From contig JAIETV010000003.1 of NCBI GenBank assembly GCA_019744895.1, forward strand, positions 1-64,000: 64,000 bases of DNA. The letters are read 5' to 3'. Below are positions 38,658 to 48,248 of the stretch, piece by piece; position 1 is the stretch's first letter; each line of letters begins with the position of its first letter. The notes under the pieces are model-generated. The model was given only the letters and a program-made list of their open reading frames with translations. It had not been told where the DNA came from and did no database searches. The position numbers were made by a program, and so were the translations under genes. The stretch comes from Candidatus Babeliaceae bacterium. Lineage in GTDB: Bacteria; Babelota; Babeliae; Babelales; Babelaceae.

Positions 38658-41108
38658 TTAAGATAGGTTTACTACAAAATTTACCATTTTATGCGGCACA
38701 TAAATAGTTTTTTTGATTGTTTGACCAGCAAGCCATTTTGAAATCGACTCACGCGCAAGCGTTTCGACTTCAACCTGGCTGGCATGCGTAGAAACTACGA
38801 TAGTGCCGCGCAATTTACCGTTAACTTGAATGGCGATCGTGTCATTTAATGTTACAATATATTCAGCGTCAAAGGTTGGCCAAGAACAATCTTCTAGTTT
38901 TTTAGCTAAAAGAACTTCTAAAAGTTCACTAGCCATATGTGGCGCCATACTTGATAACAGGACAAAAATCTTTTCAGCAGAGAGCATACTGAATTTCATA
39001 CCCTTATCCAGGGCATCATTAACAAACTCCATAAAGGCAGCAAGTGCCGTGTTTGGTTTATACAAATCCAAGCGCTCCTGAAAATCTTTTATAAATCTAT
39101 TAAGACGCTCAAGTACATCGCGAGAATCTTGCGCATCTTTTAAAACAATTTCCGGTTGAATAAAATAGTTCCATAAGCGGTTTGCAAAACGTTTGATACC
39201 TTGCAAGCCGTTATCTTGCCATTCACAATCAAGCTCGGGTGGCCCCATAAAAAGAATATACATACGCAAAACATCACTACCGAATTCTTTAACCATATCG
39301 TCAGGGTTAACAACGTTACCTTTAGATTTGGACATTTTCTCAACAAGGCCAGACTTTTCTGAATACTTATTTACCATGCCTTGATTAAACAAGTGAGTAA
39401 ATGGCTCATTAAATGGCAAATAACCTAGATCATATAATACTTTTACATAAAAGCGTGAATATAATAAATGCAAAATCGCATGCTCAATGCCACCAACATA
39501 CAAATCTACCGGCAACCAATAATCGATGTCTTCTTTCTTGAATGGCCCTTTATTATAATCAGGGTCTGGATAACGCAAAAAATACCAGCATGAGCCTGCC
39601 CATTGAGGCATGGTATTTGTTTCACGCTGAGCAGGGCCGCCACAGTCTGGACATAGAACGTTCACCCATTCGCGTATTGCGGCCAAAGGAGATTCGCCGG
39701 TGCCTGTTGGTTGATAATTTTTAACATCAGGCAACGTAACTGGCAGTTGATCTTCTGGTACCGGTATTATACCGCATGCTCCACAATGTATAAGAGGAAT
39801 CGGCTCGCCCCAATAGCGCTGACGAGAAAAAAGCCAATCACGTAATTTATACTGAGTTTTTTTAACCGCGAAACCCTTTTCAACAGCATAATGCATAAGG
39901 TCATCGCGTATCGTGCCTGCAATGTTGCCCGCGTAGGGTGTCGGCTCTAAAAGAATGCCGTTTTGCATATCTGTATAACAGACTTCAAGATTTTCTACAC
40001 GCGTGCGAAATACAGGGTCCTGTGGAACCAGCACAACTTTGAGTGGGATAGCGTATTTTTTTGCAAAAGCAAAATCGCGTTCGTCATGCGCAGAGCATTT
40101 TACAATGCCTGTGCCATAGTCTGCAAGCACAAATTGCGCAACCCATATAGGTAAATCTTTGCCTGTTACAGGATCTTGTAAGTAACGGCCGGTAAATATA
40201 CCAAGCGGCTCTTTTACAAACCGTTCTTTATCGCGGTTACGCTCAATAACCATGCGTTCGCAAAAATCTAAAATTTCATGTTTGTTTGCAACACCCTCAA
40301 TAAGTGTTGGCAATAATGGGTGATCTGGGGCTATCACTACAAATGTATCTGCATAAAAAGCTTCAAAGTGTGTTGAATAGGTCTGAATCTCTAAGTTAGT
40401 ATCTTTAACATATGCAGTAAATAATAAACCTTCAGATTTGCCAATCCAGTTGCGCTGCATAGATTTTACTTTTTCCGGCCAGTCAAGTTTATCAAGACCG
40501 TCCAGTAATTTTTCTGCATAATTGGTAATACGTAGCACCCATTGCCGTATCTGCTTAACTTCAACACGAGTTCCACAACGCTCGCAATGTCCATTGATAA
40601 CCTCTTCATTAGCAAGGCCGGTTAAATCCTTTGGACACCAGTTAATGGGCATATTAGCCTCATAAGCTAGTCCTGCTTTATACATCTGCAGAAAGATCCA
40701 TTGGGTCCAATGGTAATACTTCGGGTCGGTAGTATTGAGTTCTTTTGTCCAGTCATATAATGCTGCAACGTCTTGTAATTGACGTTTGAATGTCGCGATA
40801 TTTTTGGCGGTATTTATGGCTGGTGGTATCCCATTTTTAATTGCATCATTTTCAGCTGGAAGACCGAAAGCGTCCCAGCCCATAGGATGCAAAATATTAT
40901 ACCCCTGTAACCATTTGATTCGTGTATATACATCAGAAAGCACATACCCGCGCCAGTGGCCCACATGCAACCCTGCCCCTGAAGGATACGGGAACATATC
41001 TAAACAGTAGTATTTTTTGCCTGAGCCGGCAGGCTTACTTGCCGCAGGTGGTTTTTCTTGCCATCGTTTCTGCCATTTTTTTTCTATGGCACGCGTATCA
41101 TAATTCAT
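38658..41108 (-). CDS. leuS: Leucyl-tRNA synthetase
   Basis: 816 residues, class I enzyme that charges tRNA-Leu. HIGH appears as HVGH in [20 protein letters not shown] as [13 protein letters not shown] near residue 590; an editing (CP1) domain with the conserved [11 protein letters not shown] segment lies between, and an anticodon-binding C-terminus. The zinc-knuckle Cys (CERCGTR) is present. Monocistronic or read with the small exported gene downstream. Confidence 0.97.
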   Translation of the reverse strand: MNYDTRAIEKKWQKRWQEKPPAASKPAGSGKKYYCLDMFPYPSGAGLHVGHWRGYVLSDVYTRIKWLQGYNILHPMGWDAFGLPAENDAIKNGIPPAINTAKNIATFKRQLQDVAALYDWTKELNTTDPKYYHWTQWIFLQMYKAGLAYEANMPINWCPKDLTGLANEEVINGHCERCGTRVEVKQIRQWVLRITNYAEKLLDGLDKLDWPEKVKSMQRNWIGKSEGLLFTAYVKDTNLEIQTYSTHFEAFYADTFVVIAPDHPLLPTLIEGVANKHEILDFCERMVIERNRDKERFVKEPLGIFTGRYLQDPVTGKDLPIWVAQFVLADYGTGIVKCSAHDERDFAFAKKYAIPLKVVLVPQDPVFRTRVENLEVCYTDMQNGILLEPTPYAGNIAGTIRDDLMHYAVEKGFAVKKTQYKLRDWLFSRQRYWGEPIPLIHCGACGIIPVPEDQLPVTLPDVKNYQPTGTGESPLAAIREWVNVLCPDCGGPAQRETNTMPQWAGSCWYFLRYPDPDYNKGPFKKEDIDYWLPVDLYVGGIEHAILHLLYSRFYVKVLYDLGYLPFNEPFTHLFNQGMVNKYSEKSGLVEKMSKSKGNVVNPDDMVKEFGSDVLRMYILFMGPPELDCEWQDNGLQGIKRFANRLWNYFIQPEIVLKDAQDSRDVLERLNRFIKDFQERLDLYKPNTALAAFMEFVNDALDKGMKFSMLSAEKIFVLLSSMAPHMASELLEVLLAKKLEDCSWPTFDAEYIVTLNDTIAIQVNGKLRGTIVVSTHASQVEVETLARESISKWLAGQTIKKTIYVPHKMVNFVVNLS

Positions 41109-41145
41109 AAAATATTCTTTTATTGTGAAGTAAACTACGCTCTTA

Positions 41146-41598
41146 CTATAACGTATTTTTGCTCTTTATTCCATGGCACATGAGCTTGCCCGCTCTTACT
41201 GAAAGAGATTTTTCCAAGCCATACTTTTGAGCAAATAACTTGCTGCCAAAAATGCTTACCCTGTTGTGTTTCCTTTCGTAGGCTAACCAATTTAAGGCAA
41301 GAGCCTTACGAATATGTTCATCATGTACCCCATCAAGAAAATTTTGTCGCACAAGCTGATCACTACAACAGGCTAATGCCTCTGGCAAGCAACATTCTGT
41401 GAATATTCCAAAAAAATCTGGTACCGATTGAGGAATTTCTTGCGCTTCTTGGTCAATTTGTTTTTTTATAACATTTTCACGCGCTTTAATTTCAATTGCT
41501 GCCCGTAATATAACAGGCAAGCTTGCACGCTCCTGATAGTTATCCATTGCTGATAATATACGCATCAAAAAAATCATAAGACAGCAGAACTTTTTCAT
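41146..41598 (-). CDS. Exported protein, 150 aa
   Basis: Signal peptide [18 protein letters not shown]. The body is helical with a Cys cluster ([16 protein letters not shown]) in the middle, and a basic C-terminal half ([19 protein letters not shown]). Lies just upstream of leuS on the same strand, 37 bases apart. No family recognised. Confidence 0.65.
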   Translation of the reverse strand: MKKFCCLMIFLMRILSAMDNYQERASLPVILRAAIEIKARENVIKKQIDQEAQEIPQSVPDFFGIFTECCLPEALACCSDQLVRQNFLDGVHDEHIRKALALNWLAYERKHNRVSIFGSKLFAQKYGLEKSLSVRAGKLMCHGIKSKNTL

Positions 41599-41693
41599 AA
41601 CAACCTATACTTTTTTTAACAAGATATTATCTTCTTAAAAAAGTATAATTAAAAACTTGATACAAAAAATAGATTGATCTTACTCCGGCACGC

Positions 41694-41721
41694 TTGCCGT
41701 TCAACGCCGTTTGCATATACT
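41694..41721 (+). promoter_or_regulatory. Sigma-70-type promoter
   Basis: TTGCCG (41694-41699), 16-base spacer, TATACT (41716-41721). Leader of about 32 bases to ATG 41761, with no ribosome binding site. Spacing identical to the promoters at 14574 and 48497. Confidence 0.55.
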
Positions 41722-41760
41722 TAATAGTAGTAAATCCTAACCCTAAAGCCCAAAATTACC

Positions 41761-42387
41761 ATGAATACTCAAACACCCCCAATCGCACCCGTTTACAACT
41801 CAACCCATGACGAGCTTATTTTAGTTGTGCCACGCACCTCTTTTGATGGAATAGATTCTTGGTATGGCCTTATTCCAGTAAGCGACACTGATTATGCTGA
41901 ACTTATTGAAACAAATAAGCAATTTTTGCCCCGTTCTGTAATGGAGACAGACCCGACATACAAGCAGATTATTCCTTACCTGGTGTACACGCATAATGGC
42001 AAATATTTTTTAATGCAGCGCCAATCAAAAGCAAGCGAGACGCGCTTACAAAGTAAATACAGCCTCGGTATTGGGGGACATATTAGACAAGAAGATATAC
42101 AAGGTGTTGATATTGCAACATGGGCACGCAGGGAATTTGAAGAAGAAGTAGTTTTTAATGGCTCGTATACTATAGAGCCACTTGGGCTTTTAAATGACGA
42201 TACTAATGATGTTGGCAAAGTACATATCGGTTTTGTATTTTTATTACATGGAGATTCTGCTGATATTACCGTCCAAGAAGAGCTCAAAAGCGGAGCGCTA
42301 TTAACCCTTGATGAATGCAAAATTCTTTATTCTTCTATGGAGACATGGAGCCAAATTATTGTTGATTATCTTGAAAAAAAGAAATAA
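41761..42387 (+). CDS. Nudix-fold phosphoesterase-like protein
   Basis: 208 residues. A Nudix-box variant reads GGHIRQEDIQGVDIATWARR, then EFEEEV: the REFEEE core is kept while the Gly-Glu spacing is longer than in the standard box. Resembles the COG4112 type of predicted phosphoesterase. Cytoplasmic, with no signal peptide. Its substrate is unknown. No Shine-Dalgarno sequence is seen. A second, standard Nudix protein is at 25512. Confidence 0.75.
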   Translation: MNTQTPPIAPVYNSTHDELILVVPRTSFDGIDSWYGLIPVSDTDYAELIETNKQFLPRSVMETDPTYKQIIPYLVYTHNGKYFLMQRQSKASETRLQSKYSLGIGGHIRQEDIQGVDIATWARREFEEEVVFNGSYTIEPLGLLNDDTNDVGKVHIGFVFLLHGDSADITVQEELKSGALLTLDECKILYSSMETWSQIIVDYLEKKK

Positions 42388-42416
42388 TCTAACCCAAAAA
42401 AAGTGAGAGTGTGGTG

Positions 42417-42782
42417 ATGACGATATGGTTAGCTTTTGTTTTATTGGCATGCTGCGTTAAAACGGAAATATCCGGAAGCCATGAGCAATTACAAAAAACG
42501 ATCGCCTGGCTTAAAAGTGAATACGAATCTGAACGTAAAGCACTGAGAACATCATATTTTTTTTTAGGCACATCGGCTTGTTTTGCAGGGCTTATAGCTG
42601 CAAAAAGCTTTTATACAGATGGCAGTGAGCAAGAATTTCCAAAACCGGAGCATATGTGGATGGCTGGCATAGGTATAGCTCTAGGAACAGTTATGAGTTT
42701 ACATCAGCTTGCTCGGTCACAAGAGATAGATGAGCATATCAAAAATTTAACATATATTTTAGAACAAAAAGAGGGATATTAA
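42417..42782 (+). CDS. Small membrane or lipoprotein-like protein, about 121 aa
   Basis: ATG 42417 is preceded by in-frame GTG codons; any could start, so the exact N-terminus is uncertain. The first 16 residues are hydrophobic and include LLACC, a poor lipobox. A second hydrophobic segment (SACFAGLIAAK) and a third (about 85-100) follow charged stretches, the last part being helical (QEIDEHIKNLTYILEQK). No family recognised. Confidence 0.6.
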   Translation: MTIWLAFVLLACCVKTEISGSHEQLQKTIAWLKSEYESERKALRTSYFFLGTSACFAGLIAAKSFYTDGSEQEFPKPEHMWMAGIGIALGTVMSLHQLARSQEIDEHIKNLTYILEQKEGY

Positions 42783-42927
42783 GTTAAATACCCCTGTTTT
42801 TTATCAAGATTCTAGAAAAATTTAATCATGTGCACCTAAATAATTTAGGCCATCTAAATCTTTGCCGGTTAGTAAGCGCTAGCGCTGTTTTTAATAGTAA
42901 AAACAGAGCCCAAAATATGAAAGTTTC

Positions 42928-43407
42928 TTAATCTGGTTGTTGCAAATCGAGCTCATCCAAGGGAGCTTTAAATCCATTTAAACGCTCCATTAATAACTCT
43001 CTTTGCGTTTTATTTGTGCATGCCAATAAGCGTCTAGCCGCGTAAACTTGAAAAATAGTTGCTGCAGAAGCTACACGTCCATAATTTTGTCTAAGTTGAT
43101 TGTTAAAATCTTCAGAGGCTATGGCACGTGAACCGAATATACCAAGAACTAAGGCGCTCGGTCTATTTTTAAGGAGCTCTTCACCTTCTTTTTTAAGCTT
43201 TTCTGCCAATCGCCCATTAATATTTTGCACGTGCTCGACTTCTTCCCAACCAGGAGATTTATCAGCTTGATTTACCTTAATAGTGGCTTCAGTTAGTTTT
43301 TGAAAATAATTAATAGCCGTCTCTTGCCATGCTCGAGCTTGGTAATGACCATAGAATCCTGAACTAAGAATACCTAATCCTGTTAGCACTGCACCTGCAA
43401 AAAACAT
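42928..43407 (-). CDS. Membrane-anchored protein, 159 aa
   Basis: One N-terminal hydrophobic segment (FFAGAVLTGLGILSSGFYG) and a helical soluble part (about 130 residues) with Lys/Glu-rich coiled-coil-like stretches and one Cys. AAGGGG on the minus strand gives the ribosome binding site. No family recognised. Confidence 0.65.
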   Translation of the reverse strand: MFFAGAVLTGLGILSSGFYGHYQARAWQETAINYFQKLTEATIKVNQADKSPGWEEVEHVQNINGRLAEKLKKEGEELLKNRPSALVLGIFGSRAIASEDFNNQLRQNYGRVASAATIFQVYAARRLLACTNKTQRELLMERLNGFKAPLDELDLQQPD

Positions 43408-43765
43408 AGCGACCCCTTAATTTCACCTTAAATGATGTATTTTTTAATTGTCTGAATATAATTAAAAATATTTAATTATCTATAAAAGTCAATTAGAAGT
43501 TGATTTTTCACCTAAAAACAGCTCTTTTGAGGGCTAAACTACTGTTTTTATTGTTCTAGATTTAAGCATTAATTAACTTCTGTGAGAGAGTCCAGAGGCA
43601 CATTAATTTCAGCTATTTTTTTGGCTACTTCTTTTCTTGACTGGCGAACTCTTTGTGAATCTGCGTGAACTTGCCGGGCATGATCCCTAAATTCAATTGA
43701 ACCAAAAAGCCTACAGCAAAGAGTTCTTAATAAGGCTTATTAGCGTTAATGTCAACTGATTATGT
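43408..43765. other. 358-base gap with a start-less open frame
   Basis: Between the gene at 42928 and pgi, the minus strand from 43736 to 43569 stays open for about 55 codons and ends in TAA, with a plausible protein-like composition (FRDHARQVHADSQRVRQ and KKIAEINVPLDSL). It lacks an ATG, GTG or TTG start, and a stop at 43737-43739 closes it upstream. It may be the remnant of a lost gene. The rest of the gap (43408-43568) is AT-rich without a gene or a convincing hairpin. Confidence 0.35.
43569..43736 (-). pseudogene. Possible gene remnant
   Basis: About 55 open codons without a start codon, ending VPLDSLTEVN. Charged, Arg/Glu-rich and helical-looking. Could be a decayed exported protein; no homologous stretch was noticed elsewhere in the window. 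Confidence 0.3.
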
Positions 43766-44974
43766 TTAAGTTTTCATCAATAAAGCACGAGTTTCTTTTT
43801 TGTATAATTCCACCTGTGGTTGATCAAACGGATTAATCTCCATGAGCATACCAAGATATACCGTTTCGAGCATTTTATACTGCATAAAATGCCCGATATC
43901 AAAAGCAGAGTTTTTACGAAAATGAAACGTAAAAAAGGGTTTTTTATTGAGTTGATACGAGCGCTGAACGCCGTCGATAATAGCATGCTGAATCTCCTGA
44001 ATAAAAAGATCGGCTTGCAGGTTACCAGCCTGCAAAAATAATGTATCAGGAACAGGAGTTTTTCCCGGATATTCTGCCGGTATTAAAAAAGAAGTGACGA
44101 TTATCTGATTGCCGCCAAAATAGTACTGCAGCACCGAATGCAGATCTTGAGACCCAATAGAAACGGTTGGCAAAAAGCCTTTGTTATCTTTGCCTAAACT
44201 TTCGCCAATCAATTGCCGCGTCCACCCTCCCAGTGCTGCATAATGGGGCATAAAAATAAACGTGTCATGTACCAGATAACCGGTTTGAAAAAGATTATAC
44301 AGTGACTCTGCAGTCTGTAAAGGTTGAGTAATATCAACTGATTGAGCCCCAGCAAGAAGGTCTGCTAAGTCGCATTTAAGAAATCGCAATAGAGTAAGAC
44401 CTGCTGCAGAAAAAACAGAATAGCGACCACCGATACTTCTGGGTATAGCAAGCACGTTCACATTATCTTTTTTACATGCTTGCCATAAGGGCGAATCTCC
44501 ATCAGTAACCACGCATAAATTTTTTTGATAATCATTTGGCTGAGTTTTTTTTAAGATTTCAAAACACACCGATGCTTGAGACGCAGTTTCAAATGTGGCA
44601 CCTGTCTTAGAAACAACGAATGTCATAACTCGCTTTGAAGTATCCTGCAATAAAGTCGTATACCAAATAACAAATGAACTGAAAGAAAATGAATCTATGC
44701 TAGTAAGCGCATGAAACCGTACACGGGGGGTAGTATATTCCTGAGGATTTAAAGCATCATACAGTGCTTGAACCCCAAAATGTGAGCCGCCAATGCCGAT
44801 AAGAATAACATCGGTAACCGTATCGCCTGAAAGTTTTTGATATACCGACTGTATATTTTCTAAAATAGAGGTATCATAGATAATTTTTGAAAAAGAAAGT
44901 GGCGTTGAATAATCCCCCACAGATAATTTTTCTATCTTCTGCAAAAGCTTTTGAATGTTTTTTTCACTATTCAT
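43766..44974 (-). CDS. pgi: Glucose-6-phosphate isomerase
   Basis: 402 residues with the SIS-type motifs of this family: IGIGGSHFGVQALYDAL, VSKTGATFETAS, IGGRYSVFSAAGL, and the active-site segment QHAIIDGVQRSYQLNKK. Interconverts glucose 6-phosphate and fructose 6-phosphate. Shorter than the 550-residue E. coli enzyme, near the compact bacterial form. Overlaps glk by 4 bases, so the first two glycolytic steps form one operon. Confidence 0.95.
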   Translation of the reverse strand: MNSEKNIQKLLQKIEKLSVGDYSTPLSFSKIIYDTSILENIQSVYQKLSGDTVTDVILIGIGGSHFGVQALYDALNPQEYTTPRVRFHALTSIDSFSFSSFVIWYTTLLQDTSKRVMTFVVSKTGATFETASQASVCFEILKKTQPNDYQKNLCVVTDGDSPLWQACKKDNVNVLAIPRSIGGRYSVFSAAGLTLLRFLKCDLADLLAGAQSVDITQPLQTAESLYNLFQTGYLVHDTFIFMPHYAALGGWTRQLIGESLGKDNKGFLPTVSIGSQDLHSVLQYYFGGNQIIVTSFLIPAEYPGKTPVPDTLFLQAGNLQADLFIQEIQHAIIDGVQRSYQLNKKPFFTFHFRKNSAFDIGHFMQYKMLETVYLGMLMEINPFDQPQVELYKKETRALLMKT

Positions 44975-46017
44975 AAGACTCCACGGCTAAGCAATGTATA
45001 ATAATAAGCCCCACCGTATAAACTTACCTGATAATCTTGAATAAGAAAAACCGGAATTTTTTCAAGCAACGTTTTATGTTTTGTATGGTTTGTAAATTGA
45101 ATTAAAAAATAATTATCCTGAAACATTTTTTTATTTTTTGCCGCTATACCACCTGCTATATACAGCCCGCCACATGCAACTGCCTGCAAAGCAACCTGTT
45201 GCGCATAACGCGCATAGTATGTAAGGTAATATCTAAATGCTTGCTTGCAGCGCTCATCATATTCGCTATAGCGCGAGATATAATCTGGCTTAAAACCGCT
45301 CTGGTCAATTTCGCGTGACATTTCAGTAGCTCTGTACCTATTGTTTTGCCCTAAAAACTCATAGATATACCGCAAACCTTTGCCACTCAGTACATTTTCC
45401 CAACTTATAGGTAATGTCATTATTTCTTTTTCCTGTATAAAACTAACCAATTCATGATCAAATGAATCACGAGGAGCAAAATCTGTATGCCCACCCTCAC
45501 TTGCCATAGGAATATACTCTTTAAAAGTATTTGACCAAACCGCATACGACTGGCCCAAGCCTGTTCCGGCGCCAATAAATGCTTTTTGGCCATGCTGTTT
45601 AATAGGAATCTGATTAATGCTGAAAGTATTTTCTACCAGATGATATCCGCATGCAACTGAGATAAAATCATTGATAATAAATATCTCTGAAACTCCCGTT
45701 ACCCGCATCAGATCACTTTTATTTAGCGTGAAGGGCAAATTGGTAGGTTTGATACTATGCTGCTTGCCGCATAAAAAGCCCGCGACTCCAATTACTATAA
45801 CAGAAAAACGAATATGCCTTTCTGCTGCTATTTTTTCAATAAGATCTTGCAATGTTTTGGAAAAATTTACGATTTCCTGGCTGGGCTGTTTATAATACTC
45901 TAAAAGTTTATACTCCCCCTGCATAAGGTCTATAATGCCAAAATTGGCGTTAGTGCCACCGATATCTGCAACAAGAATATGAAATAGTTTTTTTGCATCT
46001 TCCATACCCTGAAGCAT
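44971..46017 (-). CDS. glk: Glucokinase
   Basis: Phosphorylates glucose with ATP. GGTNANFGI in VADIGGTNANFGIID near the N-terminus, FIINDFISVACG, the hinge motif AGTGLGQSY and SEGGHTDFAPRD are all as in E. coli-type Glk. Start is uncertain: ATG 46017 (MLQGMEDA) or 46005; the frame extends to a TTG at 46041. About 348 residues. Its presence implies access to free glucose, perhaps from a host. Confidence 0.93.
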   Translation of the reverse strand: MLQGMEDAKKLFHILVADIGGTNANFGIIDLMQGEYKLLEYYKQPSQEIVNFSKTLQDLIEKIAAERHIRFSVIVIGVAGFLCGKQHSIKPTNLPFTLNKSDLMRVTGVSEIFIINDFISVACGYHLVENTFSINQIPIKQHGQKAFIGAGTGLGQSYAVWSNTFKEYIPMASEGGHTDFAPRDSFDHELVSFIQEKEIMTLPISWENVLSGKGLRYIYEFLGQNNRYRATEMSREIDQSGFKPDYISRYSEYDERCKQAFRYYLTYYARYAQQVALQAVACGGLYIAGGIAAKNKKMFQDNYFLIQFTNHTKHKTLLEKIPVFLIQDYQVSLYGGAYYYTLLSRGVL

Positions 46018-46061
46018 AAAATAATCGCTTGACCAAAACAAGATCTTTTTGTTAACTCATA

Positions 46062-46069
46062 AGTATAGT
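46062..46069. promoter_or_regulatory. Overlapping divergent -10 boxes
   Basis: AGTATAGT can be read as TATACT on the minus strand (46067-46062, towards glk) and TATAGT on the plus strand (46064-46069, towards the thioredoxin gene at 46107). Neither has an evident -35. If real, the two promoters would compete. Confidence 0.35.
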
Positions 46070-46106
46070 CGTAAAATTTTCTCACCCCTTAAAAAGAAAT
46101 TTCAAA

Positions 46107-46496
46107 ATGAATTATAAATTCAAACTACTCTTATTGGCTATTACATGCACCTATTTATACGTACAGGCAGGCGTTATTCATATTGCATCATTTGATCAGC
46201 TTAGTTCAATTATAAAAAGCACCAAAAATGTGATAATAAAGTTTTATGCGGATTTTTGCCCGCCTTGCAAAAACTTTGCGCCTTTATACAAGCAAGTTTC
46301 TGAAGAGCAAACGTTCAATTCAGTAACGTTTGTAGAGGTTAATACTCAACAATGTCCCGACATTGCCCGGTCTTATGGGGTTCAATCTATTCCTATGATG
46401 GTTTTTGTTAAAGATCAAAAAAATATAGGTACTCAGACAGGTGGCAAGACTATAGGTCAATTTCGAGCCCTTATTAAAAGTTACTTTTCCCTTTAA
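46107..46496 (+). CDS. Exported thioredoxin-like protein (CPPC)
   Basis: 129 residues. Hydrophobic signal peptide (residues 4-21), then a thioredoxin fold with the active-site motif FYADFCPPC at 46-54 instead of WCGPC, and the cis-proline loop QSIPMMVF. CPPC motifs tend to make a more reducing enzyme (family knowledge). It probably acts on disulfides in the periplasm. Starts a run of short plus-strand genes. Confidence 0.88.
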   Translation: MNYKFKLLLLAITCTYLYVQAGVIHIASFDQLSSIIKSTKNVIIKFYADFCPPCKNFAPLYKQVSEEQTFNSVTFVEVNTQQCPDIARSYGVQSIPMMVFVKDQKNIGTQTGGKTIGQFRALIKSYFSL

Positions 46497-46575
46497 AATC
46501 TATTGCTTTTAAAGAATTCAACACGTTATACTTATAGTATATAATCAGTTTATAAATAGAAAGATGAGTATAACC

Positions 46576-46833
46576 ATGAAAAAAAATATAATTTTGGGTA
46601 TTGCCTTTGCACTTTCTGCCATAACCTCAGTGAAAGCAGATCAATCGCCATGCCCTGAAACTTCAGTTCCATTGGCTGGCTTAACTCCAAAAGAAATAGG
46701 CGATTATAGAACAAGGTGTAAAATGCAGGTTGACTTTGAACAAATGACCCTGACCCCTTTGCAAATGGCGCCATCTGTTGAAGCTGGCAAATTTGGTATA
46801 CGCGCCGAAGGCGTGAATTCCCCTGCTTATTAA
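46576..46833 (+). CDS. Small exported protein, 85 aa
   Basis: ATG 46576 (MKKNIILGIAFAL) gives a good signal peptide ending after VKA; ATG 46564 in frame is an alternative. TATAAT at 46540-46545 is a likely -10 box. The mature 62 residues contain two Cys and a Met/Leu/Pro-rich middle (TPLQMAPSVEAG) and end NSPAY. First of four consecutive short exported-peptide genes. Confidence 0.65.
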   Translation: MKKNIILGIAFALSAITSVKADQSPCPETSVPLAGLTPKEIGDYRTRCKMQVDFEQMTLTPLQMAPSVEAGKFGIRAEGVNSPAY

Positions 46834-46867
46834 CTCTTTTAAGAGCATTTAAAGCATCAACAATTCG

Positions 46868-46908
46868 AACCTGAAAACAGAAATAACTCTTTCTGGATTC
46901 GGGTTTTC
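46868..46908 (+). terminator. Imperfect terminator-like hairpin
   Basis: Stem AACCTGAAAACAGAAA / TTTCTGGATTCGGGTT with a few mismatches, then TTCC. Ends the transcript of the gene at 46576 (weak support). Confidence 0.5.
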
Positions 46909-47009
46909 CAAGCGTTAAATTTTCTGTTAAAAGCAGTAGAATCTATTGATTTTAAAATACTCTATATATTATAATTAAAATAATAGTTTAACTATGAAAA
47001 AGGGGAAAT

Positions 47010-47165
47010 ATGGAACAAATATTAAAATTAGTAATGTTATTGCTAGTGTCTGTCTCAACACTCTATGCAGCCGCGCCACAAGCACTGACTGGCAAAAAGC
47101 AGCAGAAGGCTTTAGCTATGTATACGGTACCATCAACATATGGTGAACCTGATAATATTTATTAA
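47010..47165 (+). CDS. Short exported peptide, 51 aa
   Basis: GGGGAAAT just before ATG 47010. The first 20-22 residues (MEQILKLVMLLLVSVSTLYA) are a complete signal peptide; a mature peptide of about 30 residues follows with a basic middle (GKKQQKAL) and an ending YTVPSTYGEPDNIY. Supported by the ribosome binding site, signal peptide and similar genes on both sides. Confidence 0.7.
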   Translation: MEQILKLVMLLLVSVSTLYAAAPQALTGKKQQKALAMYTVPSTYGEPDNIY

Positions 47166-47199
47166 TTTTTTAAAAAAATTTTAGAAAAAAAGGAATACC

Positions 47200-47373
47200 A
47201 TGAAAAAAATATTATTACCATTATCGATCTTATCGATCTGGGTATTACCTGGATTAACGATACAAGCAGCCACAACTCAAGAACAGACTGATTCATTAGG
47301 TGAATACGCAGCCTACAAACCTTCAAAAGGTAGAATACTGATGGGTTTTTCTGTGCCGCAAAGTGCTGATTAA
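47200..47373 (+). CDS. Short exported peptide, 57 aa
   Basis: AGGAAT six bases before ATG 47200. Signal peptide residues 1-24 (MKKILLPLSILSIWVLPG, ending IQAA), then a mature part of about 34 residues ending GFSVPQSAD. This ending is shared in style with the next gene (GVPQATD), so the two are likely paralogues. Confidence 0.75.
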   Translation: MKKILLPLSILSIWVLPGLTIQAATTQEQTDSLGEYAAYKPSKGRILMGFSVPQSAD

Positions 47374-47417
47374 GATGACTGTATTTAAGAATATTGAAAA
47401 AATATAAGGATATTGTA

Positions 47418-47609
47418 ATGAAAAAAATAATACTTGCATTTATTTGTGTAACTAGTGGAGCGATTTTGGCGCTTGCTTCAAGCAGTGTATATGCGTATGC
47501 TCCAAGTAATAATCCAAAAATAAAAAACCAAGAACCCACAGCACCAACATGGCAACAAGTATATTACACATCTGAAGCTTTCATGGGTGTACCACAAGCT
47601 ACTGATTAA
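47418..47609 (+). CDS. Short exported peptide, 63 aa
   Basis: AAGGATAT before ATG 47418; a longer frame from 47394 is unlikely. Signal peptide ends near SSVYA. Mature part of about 37 residues, Pro/Asn-rich then YYTSEAFMGVPQATD. The C-terminus resembles that of the preceding gene. Function unknown; secreted signal, bacteriocin-like peptide or surface peptide are all open. Confidence 0.75.
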   Translation: MKKIILAFICVTSGAILALASSSVYAYAPSNNPKIKNQEPTAPTWQQVYYTSEAFMGVPQATD

Positions 47610-47650
47610 AACACTAGAAAACTTAATTTTTAAGATAAAGGGGATGAATA

Positions 47651-48094
47651 ATGAAAAAACATTTATTACTTACAATTACGATAGTAACAACTTCAATGCT
47701 TTATTCTGAACCGCAGGAATTGGAACCGGTTACTGAAATAACGCCCAAACAGATAGAATCTAGCAAAGAAGATGCATTAAATCTACCTACCCCACCTGCA
47801 GAAATTAAAGCAGAAGGTGTTAAGGAGGTTGACTTAAAAATAACCGCAACACCAACAGAAAAATTATCTCAGACAAAAAAACAATTTTCACAGATGGAGC
47901 AGGAAGAGCAGATTAACTATTTAAAGCGTAAAGTTGATAAACAGCGCGAAAAAAATAAAAAAATGCGCTCAGAAATAAAGCACCTTGAACAAGAAATTAA
48001 TTATTTAAAAGACAAGATTTCAGATGCTCATGCAAAAATAAAAGATATTAAGGAAAATCACTTAAAAATAAAAAAGGGACTAGATGATGTGTAA
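47651..48094 (+). CDS. Exported coiled-coil protein, 147 aa
   Basis: Signal peptide MKKHLLLTITIVTTSMLYS, a Pro/Glu-rich linker (EITPKQIESSKEDALNLP) and a long heptad-rich coiled coil from about 75 to the end (EEQINYLKRKVDKQREKN). AAGGGG upstream. The end overlaps the next gene by 11 bases. A periplasmic spacer or oligomerising partner is plausible. Confidence 0.75.
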   Translation: MKKHLLLTITIVTTSMLYSEPQELEPVTEITPKQIESSKEDALNLPTPPAEIKAEGVKEVDLKITATPTEKLSQTKKQFSQMEQEEQINYLKRKVDKQREKNKKMRSEIKHLEQEINYLKDKISDAHAKIKDIKENHLKIKKGLDDV

Positions 48095-48248
48095 TTGTAA
48101 TCACAAAAGTCGTAAAGACGAGCAAAAATGTTGCTGTAATTGCCACGGCAAAAGCAATATGAAAAAAGACTGTAGTAAAAATACGGTCGAGCCGGTAAAA
48201 GAAGAGCCAAGCGATGAAAAAAGGGGGAATTATGAAAAACAATTCTAA
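48084..48248 (+). CDS. Cys-rich miniprotein, 54 aa
   Basis: Starts MMCNCNH; seven Cys in the first 30 residues (CNC, then CCCNCHG, then DCSK) with a His in each cluster, followed by a charged tail (EPVKEEPSDEKRG). No signal peptide: a metal-binding, metallothionein-like or zinc-knuckle protein in the cytoplasm (inference). AAAGGGAC precedes the ATG. It overlaps the coiled-coil gene by 11 bases and the next gene by 17 bases, which supports real translation in a tight operon. Confidence 0.65.
   Translation: MMCNCNHKSRKDEQKCCCNCHGKSNMKKDCSKNTVEPVKEEPSDEKRGNYEKQF

Noticed and set aside
42417-42470. LLACC as a lipoprotein signal
   Set aside because: The residues before Cys do not fit a proper lipobox, so the lipoprotein call is left open.
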